Of a stretch of 64,000 bases of DNA, positions 44,901 to 55,570 are shown one piece after another (position 1 is the stretch's first letter; every line of letters begins with the position of its first letter). The notes under the pieces were generated by a model, which saw nothing but the letters and a program-made list of their open reading frames with translations, was not told the origin of the DNA and searched no databases. The translations under genes were made by a program, and so were the position numbers. Source of the stretch: Cycas panzhihuaensis (taxonomy: Eukaryota > Cycadophyta); contig CM041465.1 of assembly GCA_023213395.1 (NCBI GenBank), forward strand, positions 169,825,741-169,889,740. Direction: 5' to 3'.

Positions 44901-45870
44901 CCAAACAAGCTCGCTCCACCGGTTCAACAAACCAAGGTTCTTCTACCCGTGCCTCGGCTTGCTCTATCGGTATACCTAACCCATCCAAAGAAGATCCCTC
45001 ATCTTCTTCCCCTAGTCTCACGCGGTTCACTCCTATTAGCGTTGGGAGCTACGGGTACCTTGCTTCGTTTAGCGACGACGAGTCACACGATGAAGATGAA
45101 GATTGCCTTCACCCCGTCTCTTTCCTCCGCACTAGTAGGTCGCGCCCGTCTCATTCTAGATCCCCACCTAGAACCTCATTCGTTGGTGAGACTAGCCATT
45201 CCTGCGTGTCATATGTCATTGCTTGTGTTGACCCGCTCATCGCCAGTTCTTCTTCTTCATTACCCCCCATAGGTAATGGTTTTGAAGAATTGCCTTTTGC
45301 TCCTCCCGAGGAGCCTTTTCTTGGCTTTCCTTCAGAACCTCGCGAGGAAGTGGAGCAACCCGACGACCATCACGGTCCCGTTGCTTTTACTCCCTCTAGT
45401 GCTTTCTCTACTCAAAGTAAGATCATCCATGGGGTGGATTACTTCGAGGATATGAGCCACAGCAGGCATCTGGCGGGTTTCGTGCCCAACTTGCCTTCTG
45501 GTCACCACCGGCTTGGTCACCAGAAGATCCTCACGATTAGATCCACGCTCATCGATCTGATCTCATCTCCTGTTCCTCCTCCTCCTGTTGATCTTGCCCC
45601 TCTCCACTTCGAGGAGGGCAATTCCATGTGCATGGGGGCAACCCAGGACGTAGTCTTGGCCCCGGGCAAGGTCATTAAGGTCAGGTTGGAATGTTCCCCT
45701 AATAAGGTAAGGGAGTATTCCCTTCTGTTCTAGGAGTTCTAAGACGTGTTCGCATGGGATTATGCTGACATGAAGGGAATCGACCCCTCGATTGTCACCC
45801 ATAATCTCACCACCATCCCTAGCACCCGCCCTGTACGCTAGAAGTAGTGTCCTCTTCACCTGAAGCTCTC
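44901..45870 (+). pseudogene. pol: Tat-F protease-RT linker
   Basis: A long Ser/Pro/acidic linker without a domain (about 44900-45700), then the conserved pre-RT stretch EF-stop-DVFAWDYADMKGIDPSI (45734-45795). Stops: TAG 45731, TAA 45740, TAG 45839, TAG 45845, mostly at expected Gln positions. Open frame otherwise, same phase as gag. Confidence 0.7.
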
Positions 45871-46490
45871 AACCGCCGTCAAGATGGAGGTTGAGAAGCT
45901 CCTGGATGCTGGGCTTATCACTTCCATTGACTACCCTAAGTGGGTCTCTAACATTGTCCCCGTTGCTAAAAAGAACAGGGCAATCCGTATATGTGTCGAC
46001 TTTCGCGACATTAATAACGCTTGTCCCAAGGACAATTTCTCGTTACCCTTCCTCGATCAAATTATTGATCGCATCACCAGATTTGAAGTCATGTCCTTAA
46101 TGGATAGCTTCTCTAGCTATAACCAAATTCAGATCTCTCCCGAAGACCGCCACAAGACGGCCTTCACTACTCCTTTGGGTACCTTCGCCTACAAAGTGAT
46201 GCCCTTTGGCCTTAAGAATGCAGGAGCTACTTACCAAAGAGCCATGCATTTCATTTTCCATGACCTCATTAGTAACACATTGGAGGTCTTCATGGACGAT
46301 ATGATGGGTCTCTCCCGTGTCAGGGCCCATCACCCATCTGACTCGCGTGCCATCTTCTCACGATACCGCAAGTATCACGTCAGCCTAAATCTTCTCAAGT
46401 GTGTGTTTGCCGTCACCTCGGGTAAACTCCTTGGTTTTCTCGTATCTAAACAAGGAATCTAGATTAACCCTAACAAGGTCAGGGCAATCC
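45871..46490 (+). pseudogene. pol: Tat-F reverse transcriptase
   Basis: EVEKLLDAGLI, WVSNIVPVAKK, ICVDFRDINNACPKDNF, FSSYNQIQI, KTAFTTPLGTFAYKVMPFGL and the catalytic box VFMDDM (YVDD family with Phe-Met; both Asp kept, about 46288-46305), then LLKCVFAV. A TAG at 46460 separates it from RNase H. It makes the element DNA copy from RNA. Confidence 0.92.
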
Positions 46491-47221
46491 TTGACATGCT
46501 GCCACCTAGAACTCAACGACAGATTAAGTTGTTTCTAGGGAGGCTTGGTTTCCTTAGGCGCTTCCTAGCCGACTTCGCTGTAAGCGCTAAACCCCTCACG
46601 AACCTATTGAAGAAGGGAGCTCCTTTTGCCTGGTCTGACAAGACCCAAAAGGCCTTCGAAGGACTTAAGGAAGCCCTAGCTTCCACTCCTACGTTGGCGC
46701 CTCCTCGATTCGATAGGCCCTTCGTCCTATACACCTCGGTAATTGATGAATCCTTGGGCGCTATGTTAGCTCAGGAGGATGACTCAGGAACTGAGAGAGC
46801 TGTATATTTCATCAGTCACACTCTCGTGGCTACTGAGCTTAACTATTCCCCCGCCGAGAAGGAGTGCCTCTCCTTGGTCTATGTGACCAAGAAGTTCAGA
46901 CACTACTTACTCAGCAACACCACCAAGGTGATCGTTCAATCCAATCCCTTGCGATACTTGCTAACTCGTTCAGATTTGACGGGTAAGGTTGGTCGTTGGG
47001 CCATCCTACTCCAGGAATTTGACCTCCATATCGTTAACTGGAAATCGAAGAAGGGAATGATAGTGGCTGAGCAACTCACAGACGCCTCTATCCCTAACTC
47101 CTTCGGTGCTCCTGTTGACGATTCTCTCCCCGATGAGTCTATCTTGACGATTCTTGGAGCCTCTCCCCATCCACTCATCGACGATGAGTGGTATGGCGAC
47201 GTAGTGCGGTATCTTACATAG
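46491..47221 (+). pseudogene. pol: Tat-F gypsy-type RNase H
   Basis: Connection FLGRLGFLRRFLADF, then FDRPFVLYTSVIDESLGAML (first Asp kept), SPAEKECLSLVY (Glu kept), VIVQSNPLRYLL (third Asp replaced by Asn), and LLQEFDLHIVNWKSKKGMI. Loss of the third acidic residue should cripple it. It ends with two consecutive TAG codons (47219 and 47222) before integrase. Confidence 0.88.
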
Positions 47222-48428
47222 TAGCGATACTGCCCTGACGCTAGTAGTAAAGTTAGATCTCGTATCCGAACTTCTACCAGGCAATACCTCCTCGTGGATG
47301 AGGTATTGTACAAGAGGTCCTTCAATGGGATCCTCCTCCACTGCGTCACTGCCGACGAAGCTGACCAGGTACTTTGTGAATGCCATCACGGTATTTGTGG
47401 AGGTCACTTTAGGGGCCAGTCTATGGCTCAGAGGATCCTCCGCATGGGCTATTTTTGGCCGTCCCTCTTTAAGGACGCTCATGCCTTCGCCCTGAATGTC
47501 GGCGATGTCAGGAACATGCCAACATTTCCCATGTGCCTTCTGAGGCCCTACATCCCATTGTTTCACCATGGCCTTTTGCTCAGTGGGGACTAGACCTCAT
47601 TGGGGCTATCTCTCCACCTTCGTCATCACAACACAAGTTTATCTTGACTGCCACGGAGTATTTCACCAAATGGGCGGAGGCCATCCCCTTGATCACTACC
47701 CCTAGTAAAACGATCGCCAAGTTTATTTACCAGCATATCATTTACCGTTTTAGAATTCCAGACGTCCTAATCACTGACAATGGAACTCCTTTCTGTAATA
47801 AGGAGATGGATGAGCTTTGTGAGAAGTTTAAAATTTCTCACAAGACTTCCTCCCCTTACTACCCTCAGGCAAATGGCCAAGTGGAGTCTTTTAATAAGAC
47901 TCTTGTCAACATTCTCAAGAAAACCATTTCTCAATCCCAAAAGGATTGGCACCTCTAGTTGCCCTCCGCCTTGTGGGCTTACCGCACCTCTATCCGTTCC
48001 ACCACGGGAATGACCCCGTTCTCCCTAGTCTACTTGATCGAGGCGGTACTCACGGAGGTGGAGATTCCTTCCTTGCGAGTTTCTCTTCGAGGTTTCATCG
48101 ACGAAGAGTCGATCCATCAGGCTCACCTGTTGGACCTCGAAGCTTTGGATGAGAGACGCTTAGCTGCTTATCAGGCTAACCTGACATCCAAAGCCCACTC
48201 ATAAAGGGCCTACGATAAACACCTTCGTTCCCGCCCTTTGTTTCCTGGGGACTACGTCCTCAAGCTCGAGTATCTCCATGACCGTTTGACCAAGTTTAAA
48301 CCCTGATGGGTCGGTCCTTTCGTCATTATCGAATCCCTCGATAATGGTGCCTACAGGATAGCCACCCTAGAAGGGCTTGAATTTGAGAAAGCTATTAATA
48401 GGAAATTCCTTAAGAAGTTTTATACATG
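47222..48428 (+). pseudogene. pol: Tat-F integrase
   Basis: HHCC domain: CHHGICGGHF (about 47380) and CRRCQE (about 47497, after a one-base loss near 47490, the first frameshift of the element). Catalytic D,D,E: WGLDLIGAI (about 47590), LITDNGTPF (about 47770), GQVESFNKT (about 47878), all kept. C-terminal YVLKLEYLHDRL, WVGPFVI (about 48307) and ATLEGLEFEKAI. Stops TAG 47956, TAA 48202, TGA 48304 lie at expected Gln, Gln and Arg. No chromodomain. Confidence 0.92.
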
Positions 48429-49097
48429 ATCTTTTAGCGATCCCTTCGCCCTACTCCGAAATGAGCCTAAACTACCATCTTAGGTTGTCCCCATCCTTCC
48501 CAACCACGGGTAGAATGGTAATTTAAGATGGATCCTTCTTCTTCTTTCTGGTTCCCTCCATGGAACCCACGTTCCTATATCCTCTCGGAAACCCCTTTGT
48601 CGTCTTGCTTGGGCATTCCCCAATCAGGAGGACGCTTGGGAGCATCATCGCTCCTCTTTCCTGTTTGTCGTTTCCTTCGCATATTCGGCTATGCTCTTTC
48701 GTAGACGTGTATGCCGCTTTATCCTTTAACCTCATACCTCTTTGTCGTCTTCACTCACGACGCGTGTGTTTGCTCTTGTTAGACATATAGCCATACATGG
48801 AAGGAAACATGTGCATCATATAATAAAATATTCATAACATAAAATATCTACAACATAACATTTACAACCATACAAAATAACCATACATGTCATCCACACA
48901 TGATACATCATACACAGCATCTCATACCCAAATGGGGTTCCAATCACCCCATATGCATATATATATCCAAAAATCATGTCATATCATACATCCTGGGAAG
49001 TCGGTGTCCTTGCAGGGGGGGTACAATCATATGGTCCTATATGACCCCCTGGAGGCCCGTGCTTTCCCCCATCAAAATCATATGTACATATCCTACT
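48429..49097. other. Tat-F spacer between integrase and the end of the antisense ORF
   Basis: GC-rich to 48780, then an AT-rich patch (48790-48900) that may hold the 3' end of the antisense transcript. No domain recognised on either strand. Confidence 0.4.
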
Positions 49098-50140
49098 CTA
49101 CTGCCACCCCGCTCCTGGGGTACTATCTCCTAGTCTCTGTGATCCCTCTCCTGGGGACCACACGCCTCCAAGGCTCCTCCTGGGCCTCCGCGAGCTTCCT
49201 GCCTCGCTCTCCTCGTCTTGCGGTCGTCTCGGGGTCGTCGCCACCGTGTGGGTATGCATCCTGCTCTGGCTCGACCTCGACACCATCTGCGTGACCAACT
49301 GATCATATCGGGCCTGGATACGATCCCTCTCTCCCCAGAGTGCTTCCTCTGTCACCCTGAGATGCTCTGTGATCACTGCTAGCTGGGTCCTACTCTCGGC
49401 ATCTCACTTTGCTCATACTGTGCCTCTAGAGCCTCCACCCATCCGCGTAGCTCATCCCTCTCACGTCTCGTATCATCCCTCTCCTGCTGCAGTCATCCCC
49501 AGGATGCCACATGCTCTTGGGACTCTTCAGCCCATATGTCCCTTGCCCTCACCAACGGGGTGAATGCCTCTGTGTGGGCACCTACTGCTCTAGGCTCATC
49601 TCCTGCCTGGATAGGCGGTTACCCCTCTGCATACACCTGAGGGAATATCTCCCTCACCACAGCCTCTATCAGTCTCCTGATCTCCGCTGCACCTACTAAT
49701 GCAACATGCCATGCATCAGTTTACATCTTACCATATACCATGATCAAACCAAACCAAACATCTATCTGGATGCCAAACGACTCTGGAAAGGGTTAGGTCT
49801 CACCTGCTGTGGCCACCGGCTCCTCTGGTCGCGTGGCATCCTCCCCTCCTGGCTCTCCACCAGCCGCGAGTGCCTCGTCCTCTAGCACCTCCTCTGCCTG
49901 GGCCTCCCTCCTCACAGGGGTGGGCCCAGCTCTCGTCCCTCCAGATCCCATCACGATCGCAGCACTGCGGGCCACAGTCACGGTTCCCTTCTCTCGCACT
50001 CTTGGCACTGCCTCTCCTCCGGCCGGATGGACCCTCTGCACCTCCTGCATCACGAGGGACCTACCTCCCCTGCAGGTCATGACGAGCTGGCCCCACCATC
50101 TCCATCATCTCCATCATCCCTGCTGTCGCCGCTGCGGCGC
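49098..50140 (-). pseudogene. Antisense PMD ORF of Tat-F, tail
   Basis: Continuing the antisense ORF, 50080-49793 is a low-complexity Gly/Glu/Arg/Ala linker and 49376-49098 starts HLRVTEEALWGERDRIQARY, a likely coiled coil, then an Arg/Ser-rich end. The same layout (linker then coiled coil) follows the PMD in Tat-C. Stops between 49376 and 49793 break the frame. Confidence 0.5.
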
Positions 50141-51000
50141 TCACCTTTCACTTGCCTCGTCGTCACTATCCCACCTCACTGTCCTGTAAGGCTCTGCTAT
50201 GTAGTCTGGTAGGGTGAGGAGGTCTAGTGACGTAGCCTCCACTGATCGTCGGACACGGGCCCTGTCCTCTGTCCCTCTTAGCCGAGTCTGCCACCTGTGG
50301 ACCATCAGGGCCTGCTTTGTGATGGAGTGTGGTCCCCCCGCTGGTGCCATTACCGCGAAATGATCGAAGAACCAACACTGTAGTAGTGTGTTATACGACA
50401 ACCCGCCTCTGCCGGTCATCCTGATAGTATCCAGCTGGGCGACGAGGTTCGTCGCTATCAGGGTCACCCAGTCCATCCTCTCACCAGCTTCGCAGTGGCG
50501 AACTACATCTAACCATCCACCTGGCACCACCCTATAGTTCTGCTTCTGGGAAATCTAGAACAGAACGCATAGTATAATCAGTTTACTCACCTAGGAATCC
50601 CTGACGTCGATGCGATGCGGAGGGCTCCCTCCACTCCCATCTGTCGGCTCACGTGAAGAATAGGGGCCTCCCATGTGTCTTTGCCTCGGTCTAGGCGCAT
50701 CCTCAGCCTCACCGGCCTCCCTGTCGCCAGAACTCCCAGTATCCGTTGGATATCTCTCAGCGTGACCGTCACATCACCTACCTGCGGTAGGTGGAACATA
50801 TGTCTCCTCCTGTCCCAATGCGATACTATGTCAACTAACAACCTCTGGTCTGATGCATACTGAGGTGTCTTGAGGGCCTTGTATAGGCCACACCTCTGCA
50901 GGACCTCCCTGTCCTCCTATGATGCCATCTCCATGTAGCTCAACATGGCCATACCTATGTTCTCGTGGTTATCCACTGCGATGACAGCCTATCCACACTA
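50141..51000 (-). pseudogene. Antisense plant mobile domain ORF of Tat-F
   Basis: Minus strand: VDNHENIGMAML, then a TAG at an expected Gln, CGLYKALKTPQYASDQRLL, ISVLV-type helix VDIVSHWDRRRHMFHLP, VTVTLRDIQRILGV (50770-50730) and TGRPVRLRM. After a break at 50590-50546 the C-terminal half continues: LDVVRHCEAGERMDW, GGLSYNTLLQCWFFDHF (50405-50350) and a basic end. This is the plant mobile domain in its full length. It runs against the element, as in Tat-C. At the break there is a perfect donor AG/GTGAGT (boundary 50591/50590) but the nearest acceptor would give a 45-bp intron in the wrong phase, so either an intron or a small deletion may explain it. Confidence 0.75.
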
Positions 51001-52165
51001 AAAACAACTTAAGTCAGCCTCACGTTAGTTGCTATCATCCCTCACTCTCTCAAAACTCCCTCTGCTTGAGATTCAGGGCTCTTTTGGCCCTTGTATCTAT
51101 TTTTCTCTTTTTCTACCTTAAATGCAGGTGCCAAACTTGGTGATGCAGCTAAGTTTGGTACAGGTCCCGCGACGATCGGGTCTGCGGTAATGATCGCGAC
51201 GCGATCATTCTGCGCGATCTGACGGCGATCCCCAAAGGGATTTACGCCCTAAAACCAAAAAAATCTTTTGGTGGACCCTAGAACCGGGACCAAGGCTCCC
51301 TAATGCCCAGGTCCCCGCCTCTTTCTGGGTCTGATTCAGACTCCGAGAGGCCTTCGGTTGCTCATAAGAGGCACTTAAATCACACAAAAACTGTAAAAAA
51401 ACCAATGCACTTTGAACTTCGAAATGGGCTGGGTCTAGTGATATCCACTCACTGGATCCAGTCTCGCTACCACCATACCATCCTATTGGTCACGCTGGCT
51501 CTCTCCGTTCTCCGATTCGACGGTCTGATCTCCCTCTGCATGCCTCCAAAGTTGGGCGGCGCTCCACTACGTAAGGGAATGGCTCTGGTTTCGTATGAGA
51601 GCCGGTGAAAATAAATCTGTTTTCCCGTTAATTTCCTTATATAGGCGAGGGCCCCAATGGGCACTTCCTCCGTTTTCGGTCCCACGATAGCCGTTGGGAC
51701 CGTCCCGTTGCCCTGATCACCTTTGCCTTCTGGCCTTGTCACACATTGTGCCCTATTGATGCCCTTTCTGCCTTCCCTTGCGAGAGCATTTATGGCGCCT
51801 CATTATTACACTTTTCGCTAGGGCCCTTCTACATCATTTTGCGTGCTACCCCTGTGCGTGCCCGAGTTTATACTCGTTTGGCTCGTTTCGTCACCTTGGA
51901 CTCGTTTCTGCAGCCCTTCCTCGCTCTTGGGGTCCCCAAAGGGAACGCTCCCTCGCCTGGAGGTATGTTTCACTTTCCAAAGCGACCTTTTGGTGCCCCA
52001 TGAGCCTTTCCTTCCGACCACTCCCTACCGGTGATCAGATTGCTTGCTCTCACCCTGGGTAACCTCATTGCTAGGTCCTCCTACCCTTCACGGCCACTTT
52101 CTACTTGCCTTTCGAGTATAGCTTTCATTGCCTATTGGCTGTCTAGATTTTTGTGTCACCTATGT
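51001..52165. other. Tat-F region between antisense PMD ORF and second RNase H
   Basis: This contains the putative antisense promoter (51637-51643). Small frames on both strands (51467-51742, 51746-52003) match nothing I know. A stretch ending TTGTTTTTAG at about 51008 on the minus strand looks like a splice acceptor directly before the PMD coding region. Confidence 0.4.
51637..51643 (-). promoter_or_regulatory. Possible TATA box for the antisense PMD ORF
   Basis: On the minus strand CCTATATAAGG is a strong plant TATA sequence about 640 bp upstream of the PMD coding region, with a GC-rich flank. It would let the antisense ORF be transcribed from inside the element. No experimental support can be read from sequence. 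Confidence 0.4.
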
Positions 52166-52660
52166 GCATCTCACATTTTTACCACGGCAGGCCGTGGTAA
52201 TCCTAGACCTTCTGCCGCTGCTTGGATTCTCCGTGGCCCTTCTGGATACGATCTCCTCCGCTTTGGGATCTTCCTCCCAGAGGCTACTAACAATGAAGCT
52301 GAATATACAGCTATTATTGAAGCCCTCACTGATGCCCTCCGCTTCCATCACAGATCCATCATTTTGTTTTGTGACTCTCAAGTTGTGATGTCTCATCTCA
52401 CCTAGGTTTACCACGTGCGATGCCCCCACTTGAGGACTCTTGCTTCTGCTACCAGATCCCTTCTGGCCCGCTTCTCTTTTGTCGATATCCAGCATATCCC
52501 TCAGGCCCTCAACGCTGAGGCAGATAGTCTCGTTCACCTCATCCTTGAGCGCTGCCTTTCTCCTTGGCCGTCCACGAGGCTTGTCGCCTGTCGCCCAAGC
52601 CCCAGGTCATCTCACACTTTGCTTCGCGATCCGTTCGCACCTTTGAAACCTGGCCACTGA
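52166..52660 (+). pseudogene. Tat-F second (archaeal-type) RNase H
   Basis: IFTTAGRGNPRPSAAAW stands where FTDGxxRGNPGPSAxAW is expected (first Asp lost), then SGYDLLRFGIFL, EATNNEAEYTAIIEAL (Glu kept), ILFCDSQVVMSHL (Asp kept), TAG at 52403, then LLARFSFVDIQHIP and NAEADSLVHLIL (last Asp kept). It is a homologue of Tat-C 23775-24180. It lies 0.3 kb from the 3' LTR, beyond the antisense PMD ORF. Confidence 0.82.
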
Positions 52661-52978
52661 TGAGGTAAAACTATGGTGCCTACCCTTTGCTCACTCTTTA
52701 CTTGATTATGCATGCTCTTCTACATCTTTTGTGGTGGGGCAGCCCCCTCACCCTCCTTATTTTTTCAGTCGGTTCCCTGGTGGCTCATAGGCAACCCCTA
52801 TGTTGTCTCCACCGCCGCTTCAGTATCCACGCATTCCGCCATGACACTCGCTGTCACCCTTGCCTACTGTTACGATCTTGATTGATACATCTATATACAC
52901 ATGTGCTACTGACAGTTGTGTTGCCAGCATTCACCATCGCACCAGGCTTTCGAGTGGTGAGGCTCTGCTGCCAAGGCG
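52661..52978 (+). other. Tat-F 3' untranslated end
   Basis: No gene. No convincing polypurine tract precedes the 3' LTR; the adjacent GAGTGGTGAGG and CCAAGGCG are at best weak candidates. Confidence 0.4.
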
Positions 52979-55565
52979 TGTTTCTCAGCTTCCGGGAATG
53001 GATACGGAACCACCGACTCAGGTAAGTGCAGGTATGTCTCTCACCTTGTCATTGCTTTCATTTGATGAGTGTTTACTTGCATGTCTGCATGTGTGTGTGG
53101 CTTTGTGGGTGACTTTGTCGTTGCCCACATTTATTTTAGCATATGACGACTATAGCAGGGCACACTCCCAACGACTGTGGCACCCTGGTGGCCATTTCAC
53201 TTCCTGCATCTACCCTCCTCGCTCCAAGATCCACTAGGTTTGCGCCACCTCCACTCGTGTGATGACCCGTCATCTTTTGGTTGACTCGCCACACTCCTTG
53301 AGCCCTATTTTTGCTCTTTTGGACCCATTTTGTTGGCTTGTTTACCCCTGGGTAGGTGTCTTAGCCCCCTATTGGCTCTTTCTATCATCTGCCCACAGTC
53401 CAGGTTGGCTGGCCGGGCCTGTTTTTGCCTCTAGGTTCGTACCACGGTGATTTTCGCGATACCATCAGAATATCTAGGGTACCGCGGATTTCGCAACGGT
53501 ACGGCTGTTCTAATTTATTTTTTAAAATTTGCCGTGGTAATTTTATATTTATTGTGAAACTGACACGTGGCTTGGGACTTAATTGTCTCCTAATCGCACC
53601 CTAATCACTCACTTTAGGGTTTAGGTTGGCTATTTAAGGCATGAATTACTCATTTTTGAGACTTTTTGGCTCACTTTCGAATTGCTCTTCAAGGAAACAA
53701 GGCTATGCTCTGATCTTCCCTGCTGGCCTGCTGCTACCACAGGACCTACGTCTCTCCTACAATGCCCAGCTCTCCTTCGGTGTGGCTAGGACATCTTCCC
53801 AGCCCCTCATGCACCTTGGAGAGGGCCCCTTGGAGAGGTTCCGGTAGATTCTTGCCCCAAGTAGCCTTCAAGTGCTTCAAGTGCAGGTGTTTCCCTTCCA
53901 ACCTCCTTAGCAGGGTCCCAAACCTATTACACCACAGATCTAGGCTGATTTCTTAGCCCCTCCTTGCTAGCCCTTGGCTGAGGCAAGCCCCTTGCCTCCT
54001 TCACTCAGGTATTTATTGCTTTGAATAATTTTTCTTGTGATATTGATGCTCTGCTTTGCTTGTTTCTTGCTTGCCTGTGTGAGGGTTATTCTCTTCTTTT
54101 CAGTAGGTTGTCCTACCTCTGTCACATCACCTCTTACCTGCATTTGCTACTCAAGGCAATGGTATTGAGGGTCGGCATAGGCTTTAGGAAGGAGCTGGGT
54201 GGATTCCGTACCACCTTCCACGCTCCTCAAGCGGCTTTAAGCCCCCCCAAATCCTCCCTCTTGCCCTGTGCTGCCCTTGGCACTCAAACGGGGGTTTGTT
54301 GGCCCTCTCTTAGCCACTGAAATCGGTCTTGTCACGACGCGTTGCTGGTTTGAGGGCTCGTGCTTAGGTTTGGGCAACTTACATAAGTCTCGCCCACTGG
54401 TCCTTGCTCAACTCTTCTCCCGGCAGCCCGGTTTGCTCTTCATAGCATCTCGGTTTGCCGTAGGTCTCCCTTGGCTCCCCTTCATCTCTTTGTTGCTATT
54501 TCCAGCCATCCTCCTTAGCCTTTCCCTCACTGCCTTGTGGCCTTTGGAGGGAGGTTAGGGTGCTCTTTGCAGGAGGTGGGCCACTCCGAGGCTTGCCGAT
54601 CATTTACCTTTGCTTTGGTCACCCTCTTTTATATACCTTCATCGTTGGGTTGATACTAACATATGTGTGTTTAGATTCATATTTGTATCATATAGACGCA
54701 TATTGTTAGGATCTCGTATTGCATGCTAGTACCCTTTCCCTGGAAAGGGGGGAGGTTGCCATTGCTTGTAGGTGCTTAGACAGCGCAAAAGGTACTTCCT
54801 GCTCGTTCCGTCACCGGTAAGCACTCTTGCATATGTTAAACCTTCATACTTTTTAGTTACTAGCAGTTATTTCCTTTCTTTCCTTGGCATTGTATTTAGT
54901 ATTTTTCTGGGGAAGGTAAAGGAGCCCCTTTCCAATCCGCTGCGACGCTCCGCATCCAACGCACTGCGTGGAGTAGTTTGGTGCCCCTCAAGACGACCCT
55001 CGTCATGCACGCCCTCGGTCCAGGTGCACACCTTACTCTACCTTATTACTTTTTTTTCCTTTTAGATTTCCTCTTTAGTAATAAACACATTGGAAAACAA
55101 AAGGAAAACTTGACTTTATTTTTTGTTATGCTTTATTTGTTTTATTACACGCATCTTTGCTACCCATAGGGAAGGCTATAGGAATCGCCCCTTCTGCCTT
55201 TCCTCTTCCCCTTAGCCGCACGAGCTTCTTGCCTCCCGTGTTGCTTGTGTACCCAGTTAGCTTGTCTAGGCACACCCTTGATCTATTTTCTTGGATCTTA
55301 TCCTTCCCCTTCCGGCCATCCAAGGGTGGGAGGATCCTATCCCTAGGTCGACCCAGGCTAACCTTATGCCTCTTCACCCTTTGTCTGAAGTGGTGGAGGA
55401 TCACTTTTGGTAGCCATATTCCATTGCAGGTCCCGAACTCGTGCTCCGGCGCACAGGGCGCCCTGCGTGGTAATTACTTCACTTATAGGCCTCTTCTTCG
55501 ATTATATCACCACCCACTCTCACCACACCTATTAGTTAGGTAGCTATCCCATAGGCGCGCATCTA
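52979..55565 (+). repeat. Tat-F 3' LTR
   Basis: 2587 bp, homologous to 39034-41607 over its whole length. Its last bases are TCTA where the 5' copy has TCCA, a C-to-T change. GTTTC follows at 55566-55570. Confidence 0.93.
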
Positions 55566-55570
55566 GTTTC

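Larger units (their letters stand above)
39034..55565 (+). mobile_element. Tat-F: 16.5-kb Tat/Ogre-like Ty3/gypsy element with antisense PMD ORF and second RNase H
   Basis: Layout: 5' LTR (39034-41607), TGGCGAC-type priming site, gag-protease-RT-RNase H-integrase (41774-48428), antisense PMD ORF (51000-49098), sense second RNase H (52166-52660), 3' LTR (52979-55565). The sequence is visibly GC-richer than its surroundings. The gag-pol part keeps a single frame from 41774 to about 47490 apart from stops. Gag, RT and integrase resemble Tat-C. LTRs differ by a few percent by eye and by 13 bp in length. It inserted into Gypsy-E gag. Confidence 0.93.

Noticed and set aside
50546-50590. A 45-bp intron in the antisense PMD ORF
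   Set aside because: Shorter than usual plant introns and reading phase does not match across it; kept only as a finding about the donor site.
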